From NCBI GenBank assembly GCA_029262095.1, contig JAJDAB010000428.1, positions 1 through 14,798 on the forward strand: DNA of 14,798 nt, read 5' to 3'. The notes under the pieces are model-generated. The model did no database searches and was not told the DNA's origin. It saw nothing but the letters and a program-made list of their open reading frames with translations. The DNA is from Candidatus Hydrogenedentota bacterium (GTDB taxonomy: Bacteria > Hydrogenedentota > Hydrogenedentia > Hydrogenedentales > SLHB01). Made by a program: the position numbers and the translations under genes. Every line of letters begins with the position of its first letter. The first letter of the stretch is position 1. This document shows, one piece after another, positions 7,433-13,424 of the stretch.

Positions 7433-8119
7433 ATGCCAGACCGTACTGTGTCGGGTTGGCGGTATTACGAGTACAAATTTCCTGTGCCCTTAGATCGGTT
7501 GGGGTATACGCGAGACGTGCTCGATACGCTTCACGGGGGCACCGATCCGTATCCTGCGGGATGGGTGAATACACTCTATTTCGACACGATGACGCGTCAA
7601 TGCTTCGAAGAATGCGAAGCGGGATTGGCGTATAAACGAAAATTCCGAATTCGGGGATATGACGATGGGCCGTATGTCCGCGCACAGCTGAAAGAAAAGG
7701 CGTTGTCCGCCGTGTTCAAACGATCTGCGCCGCTGGGAAACACTTCGCCCAATCCTCGGGCGTGGCCGCTTCTTTCTCTAGATGATCCAGACAGCGTGGC
7801 TATTCGCAGTCTGGCCGCGTCGTATGGCGCACTGCACCCGATGGTAACCATTCGCTATTTTCGACACCGTTATCGTACGTTCGACTATCGCATTACGTTG
7901 GACGAGCGAATCACCGCGCGATCCGGTCCAGATCATCGTTGGGCCACGCGAAGCGAAGTGCAGATTCCGCTCGCAGTGTTGGAGGTTAAAACGCGCACGG
8001 ACCGTCCGTTTTTACCTGGTTTCGGAAAGCTGGAGTTGGAGCCGTCGTCGTTTTCAAAGTTTTTGCTGGGGCTAAACTTGCTCGAGGGCAAACCTGACGT
8101 ATTGAGTAAGTACTTATGA
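7433..8119 (+). CDS. VTC-domain polyphosphate polymerase-like protein
   Basis: This 228-residue protein matches the VTC catalytic fold (a tunnel-shaped domain of the CYTH/triphosphate-tunnel type), which in yeast Vtc4 makes inorganic polyphosphate from ATP. The order of charged signature residues is complete: YEYK (Glu13, Lys15), the NTLYFDT strand, KRKFRIRGY (68-76), LKEK then KR (86-97), RYFRHRYR (141-148), RITLDE (153-158), LEVK (Glu184, Lys186) and FSKF (Lys209). These correspond in order to the basic nucleotide/phosphate-binding residues and the metal-binding Glu of Vtc4. There is no SPX domain and no membrane segment, so the product should be cytosolic unless held by a partner. It is followed closely by the DUF4956 membrane protein gene, suggesting the two form a membrane-linked complex. 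The ATG has no clear Shine-Dalgarno sequence. Family is firm; the exact product (polyphosphate or another phosphate transfer) is inferred. Confidence 0.85.
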   Translation: MPDRTVSGWRYYEYKFPVPLDRLGYTRDVLDTLHGGTDPYPAGWVNTLYFDTMTRQCFEECEAGLAYKRKFRIRGYDDGPYVRAQLKEKALSAVFKRSAPLGNTSPNPRAWPLLSLDDPDSVAIRSLAASYGALHPMVTIRYFRHRYRTFDYRITLDERITARSGPDHRWATRSEVQIPLAVLEVKTRTDRPFLPGFGKLELEPSSFSKFLLGLNLLEGKPDVLSKYL

Positions 8120-8133
8120 TTTCTATTGGGGAC

Positions 8134-8147
8134 ATTCCACGTGGAAT
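8134..8147. repeat. 14-bp perfect palindrome over DUF4956 start
   Basis: ATTCCACGTGGAAT is a perfect palindrome and covers the GTG chosen as start of the DUF4956 gene (8141-8143). In DNA it could be a dimeric-regulator site; in RNA it could mask the start. Roughly one palindrome of this length is expected by chance in a window this size, so only its position makes it notable. Confidence 0.4.
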
Positions 8148-8842
8148 CGGGTGAATCCATTCTCGATTTGCTTCGGCAAGGCGCTGACTTTGGACAGGGC
8201 AGCCCGGAGCGTTTCGTTCTCATTGCGATTGCCGCGCTGATATATGGGATGGCGCTGTCGCTCGTGTATCGAATTTATTATCGGCAGAACGAGCCGGTGG
8301 AGAGCAGCATCGCTCGCAGTTTTCCGCTGATGAGCGCCGCGGTCTCGACGATTTTCTGGTTGATTCAGTATTCACTGCCGCTTTCCCTAGGGCTGTTGGG
8401 TGCGCTGTCATTTGTCCGTTTTCGGACGCCGATCAAGCGTGCAGAAGACATTTCTTTCATTCTGCTGTTGATCGCCGGTGCCCTCGCCTGTGCGGTGGGC
8501 GAATTCTATGCGCCGATTGGGCTCATTGTACTGGCGGGAATCTTCGGGTTTGCGCGCAATAAGTACCCGCGCTTGCAGGGACGATCGGAACCCTTCGCGA
8601 TTCTGACGTTTAACACGACGCGGGACATTGATATCCATGCACTCGAACAAGCACTAAAACGTGAAGCCAAACAGGCCGTATTGGTCAGTTCAAATTCGCA
8701 CGATGGTCTGACTTCCGCGGTGTTCAATGTTCCCCGCCTCGAAGCGTCGGCGCATGAACGCATCATGGTGGCGTTCCGGGAGCGCGACCCGGAGGGGCGG
8801 ATCGACGTCTTCTATCCCGGCAACCAATTCGGCGGCTACTAG
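8141..8842 (+). CDS. DUF4956 polytopic membrane protein
   Basis: This is a DUF4956-family inner-membrane protein of unknown biochemical function. Counting from the GTG start, a short cytoplasmic N-terminus is followed by membrane helices at about residues 24-46, 61-90, 104-120 and 123-138. The helix-loop element GLLGALSFVRFRTPIKRAEDISF (about 84-106), with its RFRTPIK core, is the hallmark of the family. A soluble domain of about 85 residues follows (IDIHALEQALKREAK and onward) with alternating beta strands and helices, likely cytoplasmic. Two starts are possible: TTG at 8126, without a ribosome binding site, or GTG at 8141, preceded by GGGGA at 8128-8132. I prefer GTG. It begins 21 bases after the VTC-type stop and ends 9 bases before the CotH-like gene, so the three genes form an operon. 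In known genomes DUF4956 proteins often neighbour VTC-domain and CotH-like proteins, so a shared membrane complex is plausible. Confidence 0.85.
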   Translation: MESGESILDLLRQGADFGQGSPERFVLIAIAALIYGMALSLVYRIYYRQNEPVESSIARSFPLMSAAVSTIFWLIQYSLPLSLGLLGALSFVRFRTPIKRAEDISFILLLIAGALACAVGEFYAPIGLIVLAGIFGFARNKYPRLQGRSEPFAILTFNTTRDIDIHALEQALKREAKQAVLVSSNSHDGLTSAVFNVPRLEASAHERIMVAFRERDPEGRIDVFYPGNQFGGY

Positions 8843-8851
8843 GTCGGCGCC

Positions 8852-11800
8852 ATGGTCATGCGAATCGGGCAGCTTGCGGCCTTGCTCGCCGTTTTCTCCA
8901 CGCTCATTTTTCTGCTAAACGTCCTCTCACTTGATGCGGCGCCAAAGTTGGCCGTGCGTTCCCAGGTGAACGTCGGCACCGTGCTCGCGGCGCGTGAGCC
9001 CTACCGAGATTCACCTTTCGTCGTGGACTATGTCTTCGAAGATAGCGGATCGGCCGATCTGTTTCAGGCGAATGCATCGTCACGTGCGTTGCCGGGGGAT
9101 GCCGATCGGAGTTTCAGGTTCTACGTTGTTGGCCCTTCCACGTTGACGGTAACGACGGCCATGTCTGGCGATGAAAGACTGCCGCGCGTGTGGCTCTACG
9201 ACGGTGCGAATCGGTTGATCGATGGTGGCGAAGAGAAACTTGAGGGTCGGCGGTTTGTTGTGTCGTTTGATACGGATAGGTCTGGGCTATTTCGGGTCCA
9301 GATGCGGTTTCCCAATTCGGAAGTCGAAGGAATTACGGTCGCGGCGCGTATTGAAAGCGCAGACGAAAAATTTGGCACGTATCTGAGCCGCAGCGTGAAG
9401 GGACTTGAATTAGAGTTTTTGCCCACGCAGTGGAGTCGGCTCTCAGAGATTCGACTAAATCGTAGGGAAGCCGATCCGATTCCGAATGTGCGCTGGCAGC
9501 CTCGGTACCAATCGCGTGAGCGTGTACAGGCTCGGATTCGTGCGGCGACTGGGTCGTGGGCATTGGCAACGGTTGGGCTAGCTGGTCGAAATCAGGCGCA
9601 CCATTCAGCAGGGCTCCTGCCTTCGCTTGACGTGCGGGTTGTCAGTGGGGCGTTGCCCTATGGGGTGCAGCGATTCAAACTATACGGGTTGCGGTCGAAG
9701 AGTAATGGCCGCGACATGATTTTCGAGAGCCTGCTGCGGGATCGCGGTGCGCTGATGCCCCGGGCTGATATCGTCAAAGTATCCGTGGGGGAAGACGTGC
9801 AGTACATGGAATTACTTGAGGGGATGAAGCCGCATTTTTTCGAATTCGCGCAACGCAACGAAGGGGCCATCGTAGGGTTGAACGCCGATGTGTTGATTGG
9901 CGAAGCGAACAGCCGATTCGAGCACAAAGAGTTTTACAAGGGCGGGTTCACGCTGGATGTGAACCGGTTTGGCAGCATCGCGAGCCCTGTATTCGCCAGG
10001 GCCATCGATGCGAATGCGATGAGCCTTGTCCACGCATTCGCTGTCTCCTATGGTGGCAAGCACGGGTTGGGTCAAGCGGATCTTCGTTTCCACGTGAACC
10101 CGCGCACGCATGGCATCGCCCCGATGGTCCGCGATTTCAATTCGACGGATGCAAGCGATCCGTATTTCGACCCCGAGAACGCGTTTAGAAATGCGTTGAT
10201 CGAATTGGCGGACTACGCGCCGGAATGGCGTCCCAACGTTGTGACGCACGGTTCGTATTTCATAGAACGGACCGAGTCGAACAGCGAGATCGGTGCGTTC
10301 TATTGGTGGACGACACATCCTGCCACGCTCCAGTTTTTTGGTGAGCCGGACCATTTCGAGTTGCTGGCCACGCAGCTTGCAATACTCCAGTCGCGGATCG
10401 CGGTTGAACAGGTGACCGCTCGTATGCGCAATATAAAAAAGGCCGCGCAGCTAGTGGATTCAAAACGTCTGTCCGAAGTCGTGGAAGCTGCGCCGGCGGA
10501 ACGACGATATGAAGATTATCATGAGGCTCATATTCCATTTCGCCTCGACGACGCGATCCCGGACGATCTCGAATATGTCCGCGACATTATCGCGGACGTG
10601 AGCGATCATCTTGTCGTACCAAGCGACTTGGCGCTTCAGCAGCTCGCATGGCGCAACGCCAGTGTGTTGGGCATGCACGATCACGCCTCGAAGAATGAGC
10701 CAGCCGATCAGGTCGGCCGTTGGCATTCGATGCAGGATGCCCCGGAAAATGCGGTTACTTATCTTCATGGAACCGAAACGGAAGACCGTGCCCTGCTAAC
10801 CTTCGTGCAACGAAACCCCAGTGACAGCGATGGTGCGTTCCAATTGATCGACGGTGGAGGGGAGACGCTACTCCCTATTCGTGAGGTCGACTTTGGTGAG
10901 GAGGTGTTTTCGTTGAATTACGGTGACTTGTACCTGAGTCGAATTCAGCGAAATGAACGCGTCCGCGCGTTCTTCTTCTCGATTCCTAGGGATGCAACGT
11001 TCCAAAACCTGACCGCGCGTGTTTCGGGCAAATTGCGCTACGTGGGTCCGCGGAATATCTCGCTGAATCCCATCTATCCGGTTTCCGAACATGTCGCGCA
11101 GTGGCTTGAGCCGAGCGAGGTTTTCGATGTGCGGGGCGACGAGTTTTGGGTGCGAGCAAAAACCCCACCGATAGAAGCCGGGTTAGAGATTCCGCGCGGC
11201 GTCGTTCTTCGAGTTGAAGATCACCGCGAGATTCGCTTCGGGGAATCGGGATTTCTGATCGTGCGCGGAAGAATTTCGGTGGCGGAACATGCGAGTCTCA
11301 CGCTGACGTCCGCTCGGGACAGTTGGTCCGGCATTCATTTTCATGACAACCCAGATCTGAATCTTCGCAACATCGTGGTGAAGAATGTTGGGGCTGGCTC
11401 CGATATCGTGGAATGCGGTGGACGTCGCTATACCGGCGGCGTGAGTTTTTTCGATACGCGTGTGCGCCTCGATAATGTGCGGGTGGAGAATGCGCGGGTC
11501 GAAGATGCTACCCACTTTTTGCGCTGCGAAGCCGACGTCACGCGATTGACGGTCGAAGATTCGATGAGCGATGCAATCGACTCGGACTTCAGTGTGTTGA
11601 ACCTCGCGGATGCGACGTTACGCAACGCCGGTGGTGACGGCGTAGACGCATCCGGTTCTTTGGTGAACTTGACCAGAGCGCGTATTGTTGCGAATCGGGA
11701 CAAAAATGTATCAGCAGGCGAGAACTCCGTGATTCGTATTCAGCACTCCGAGTTGAGCGACGCCGCTTTCGGCATCGCCGTCAAAGATGGATCACGCGTG

Positions 11801-11962
11801 CATATAAGCGAATCCACAATAGAGCGGAACCGGTATGGCATCAGCAGCTACGCCAAAAAGCCGGTGTTTGGGCCGCCGATCATCACCATGGGTAAGGGGG
11901 TGTGGATTCGAAACAACCGATTCAACACCGTTCATTACGATTCCATGGTCGTGAAGCAATAA
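8852..11962 (+). CDS. Exported CotH-like and beta-helix fusion protein
   Basis: The 1036-residue product begins with a single hydrophobic segment (about residues 7-30) acting as signal peptide or membrane anchor, so the rest should lie outside the cytoplasm. Residues about 35-220 are beta-rich and unassigned. Residues about 222-500 look like a CotH-related, kinase-fold region: a strand with PYGVQRFKLYGLRSKS (269-284), IFESLLRDRGALMPRADIVKVSV (290-312), YMELLEGMKPHFFEFAQRNEGAIVGL (318-343) and LRFHVNPRTHGIAPMVRDFN (411-430). A linker/beta region follows. From about 775 to 1010 the text is a right-handed parallel beta-helix with short repeating rungs (DAIDSDFSVLNLADATLRNA, GDGVDASGSLVNLTRARI, FGIAVKDGSRVHISESTI). 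CotH proteins phosphorylate spore-coat proteins in Bacillus; I could not map the catalytic residues with certainty, though Asp428/Asn430 are metal-ligand candidates. ATG 8852 or 8858 are both possible starts. Likely envelope or surface role; activity unproven. Confidence 0.75.
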   Translation: MVMRIGQLAALLAVFSTLIFLLNVLSLDAAPKLAVRSQVNVGTVLAAREPYRDSPFVVDYVFEDSGSADLFQANASSRALPGDADRSFRFYVVGPSTLTVTTAMSGDERLPRVWLYDGANRLIDGGEEKLEGRRFVVSFDTDRSGLFRVQMRFPNSEVEGITVAARIESADEKFGTYLSRSVKGLELEFLPTQWSRLSEIRLNRREADPIPNVRWQPRYQSRERVQARIRAATGSWALATVGLAGRNQAHHSAGLLPSLDVRVVSGALPYGVQRFKLYGLRSKSNGRDMIFESLLRDRGALMPRADIVKVSVGEDVQYMELLEGMKPHFFEFAQRNEGAIVGLNADVLIGEANSRFEHKEFYKGGFTLDVNRFGSIASPVFARAIDANAMSLVHAFAVSYGGKHGLGQADLRFHVNPRTHGIAPMVRDFNSTDASDPYFDPENAFRNALIELADYAPEWRPNVVTHGSYFIERTESNSEIGAFYWWTTHPATLQFFGEPDHFELLATQLAILQSRIAVEQVTARMRNIKKAAQLVDSKRLSEVVEAAPAERRYEDYHEAHIPFRLDDAIPDDLEYVRDIIADVSDHLVVPSDLALQQLAWRNASVLGMHDHASKNEPADQVGRWHSMQDAPENAVTYLHGTETEDRALLTFVQRNPSDSDGAFQLIDGGGETLLPIREVDFGEEVFSLNYGDLYLSRIQRNERVRAFFFSIPRDATFQNLTARVSGKLRYVGPRNISLNPIYPVSEHVAQWLEPSEVFDVRGDEFWVRAKTPPIEAGLEIPRGVVLRVEDHREIRFGESGFLIVRGRISVAEHASLTLTSARDSWSGIHFHDNPDLNLRNIVVKNVGAGSDIVECGGRRYTGGVSFFDTRVRLDNVRVENARVEDATHFLRCEADVTRLTVEDSMSDAIDSDFSVLNLADATLRNAGGDGVDASGSLVNLTRARIVANRDKNVSAGENSVIRIQHSELSDAAFGIAVKDGSRVHISESTIERNRYGISSYAKKPVFGPPIITMGKGVWIRNNRFNTVHYDSMVVKQ

Positions 11963-11967
11963 CGCCC

Positions 11968-13359
11968 TTATGCGCCCAACGACTTTCCGCCTTTGGGTAA
12001 ACCGTCGAGTTTCCAGGGTCCGCGGTACGGGCGGTGTAAGTATTGATTCGCTTCCTCATCGCCGGGGAAGATTTCTTTTTCCGGGTCCCATGTGAGATCA
12101 CGCCCAACTTTCATGGCGATATTTCCGAGATGCGAAATGGAGATGGAGCGGTGCGCGTCCTCAATCGGAGCAACAGGGTCGCGACGTTCGAACACGCAAT
12201 CGATGAAGTCACGACCATGACCTGGGCTCTTGTATAACTTGATGTAGTCATCGCCCAACTCCACGTCGAGCGGAGAAGTCGGATCGGATTCGATTTCGCC
12301 GCGATTCACATAGATCCAACCGTTGTCACCTTCAAACGTCACGCCACCGCGCTCGTCGCTAGCAACAACCAGGTTCACGCCGTTTGCGTATTCGTATTCC
12401 ACCCGATACTTCGACGCGGTATTGAAGACGGCGTGATCGGAATACTCTACGCTCGGGTTCATGATTTTCGTTGGGCCGGTGTCCACGGTGCCCATACCCC
12501 ATTGCGCGATATCCGGATGATGGCCGCCCCAGTCTGTGATTTGTCCGCCGGAGTAATCGAAGACCCACCGCCAGTTGACGTGCGAACAGGCAGGGCGATA
12601 TGGCGCATCCGGCGCTGGTCCCAGCCAAAAGTCGTAGTCGAATCCCGGAGGGGGTGTTTCCGGCGCGGTCCGATGCCCCTGTTTCGAGATGTCGGGTGTA
12701 CCGCCGGGCAATCCGCATTTCACGGTGTGCAGATCGCCGATGTAACCGTTGCGAACCAGTTCGCATGCGTGATGGAACTTACTGTCCGAACGTTGTTGAC
12801 TGCCGGTCTGAAATACGACTCTGTTCCTCTTCACTGCATCGCTCATGAGGCGCCCTTCGCGAATCGTCAGCGATAAGGGCTTCTCGCCATAGATATCCTT
12901 GCCCGCGTTCGCCGCGTCAACGACGGTCAATGCATGCCAATGATCTGGCACTGCGATCAGAACGGCGTCGATGTCATCGCGCGCGAGCAATTCGCGGTAG
13001 TCTGCGTATATATCGATGCCTTTGAATACGCCCGATGTCGCTTGATCGGCGTAGTGTGCCGTCCCGATCTCATGGGCGACTTCGCGGCCGCCGGCACGAT
13101 CACCCCAATACCCGGTTTGACTGCCCTTGTTCACATCGCACACCGCGACAAGCTGTACGCGTTTATCGCGAATCAATCCGCGCATATCGTTAATGCCCTG
13201 GTTGCCTACGCCGATACACCCTAGGTTTACGCGGCCGCTTGGTGCGGGGCGCGGCCCGGTAGGCGTCGTGACACATGCGGGCAAAATAAGTGGTGCGGTT
13301 GCCGCCGCTGCGGTTGTCCTGAGAAATGATCTGCGTGAAATCGATTGATTCTTTGACAT
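11968..13359 (-). CDS. Gfo/Idh/MocA-family oxidoreductase, Tat-exported
   Basis: This 463-residue protein is an NAD(P)-dependent oxidoreductase of the Gfo/Idh/MocA family, whose members act mostly on sugars and sugar derivatives. The N-terminus is a Tat signal (SRRSFLRTT, residues 8-16) followed by an Ala-rich hydrophobic stretch and LPAC with Cys29, which could make it a lipoprotein. The Rossmann domain starts near residue 44 with GVGNQG completing GxGxxG (G50, G52, G55), then VAVCDV with Asp76. The family EKP motif is at 159-161. The C-terminal domain has DWGGHHPDIAQWGMG (277-290), the pattern of the extracytoplasmic subgroup common in Planctomycetota-like bacteria. The substrate is unknown; exported members such as glucose-fructose oxidoreductase carry tightly bound cofactor. 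It is read away from the PQQ gene, 65 bases downstream of it and on the same strand. Its stop lies 5 bases from that of the CotH-like gene on the opposite strand. Confidence 0.92.
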   Translation of the reverse strand: MSKNQSISRRSFLRTTAAAATAPLILPACVTTPTGPRPAPSGRVNLGCIGVGNQGINDMRGLIRDKRVQLVAVCDVNKGSQTGYWGDRAGGREVAHEIGTAHYADQATSGVFKGIDIYADYRELLARDDIDAVLIAVPDHWHALTVVDAANAGKDIYGEKPLSLTIREGRLMSDAVKRNRVVFQTGSQQRSDSKFHHACELVRNGYIGDLHTVKCGLPGGTPDISKQGHRTAPETPPPGFDYDFWLGPAPDAPYRPACSHVNWRWVFDYSGGQITDWGGHHPDIAQWGMGTVDTGPTKIMNPSVEYSDHAVFNTASKYRVEYEYANGVNLVVASDERGGVTFEGDNGWIYVNRGEIESDPTSPLDVELGDDYIKLYKSPGHGRDFIDCVFERRDPVAPIEDAHRSISISHLGNIAMKVGRDLTWDPEKEIFPGDEEANQYLHRPYRGPWKLDGLPKGGKSLGA

Positions 13360-13389
13360 TCGTTCTCTTTCGTTGTTGTAGAATTGTTT

Positions 13390-13416
13390 GTAGTCCCGCC
13401 TCAGAGTCGGAACTAC
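13390..13416. repeat. Inverted repeat in gap between PQQ and Gfo/Idh genes
   Basis: GTAGTCCCG (13390-13398) and CGGAACTAC (13408-13416) pair over nine positions with one mismatch that becomes a G-U wobble in the minus-strand transcript; the loop is 9 bases. It fills nearly half of the 65-base gap between the two minus-strand genes. No U-run follows on either strand, so it is not a standard intrinsic terminator. It may be an attenuator, an mRNA-stabilising hairpin, or a copy of a dispersed REP-like intergenic palindrome. Confidence 0.45.
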
Positions 13417-13424
13417 GAATCTGT

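Noticed and set aside
8116..8154. 12-codon peptide frame starting at the ATGA overlap with the VTC stop
   Set aside because: Very short, no ribosome binding site, and out of frame with DUF4956. Noted only as a possible feature of the junction.
9812..10354. Minus-strand open frame of 180 residues inside the CotH-like gene
   Set aside because: Antisense to a continuous 1036-residue frame, with no recognisable product.
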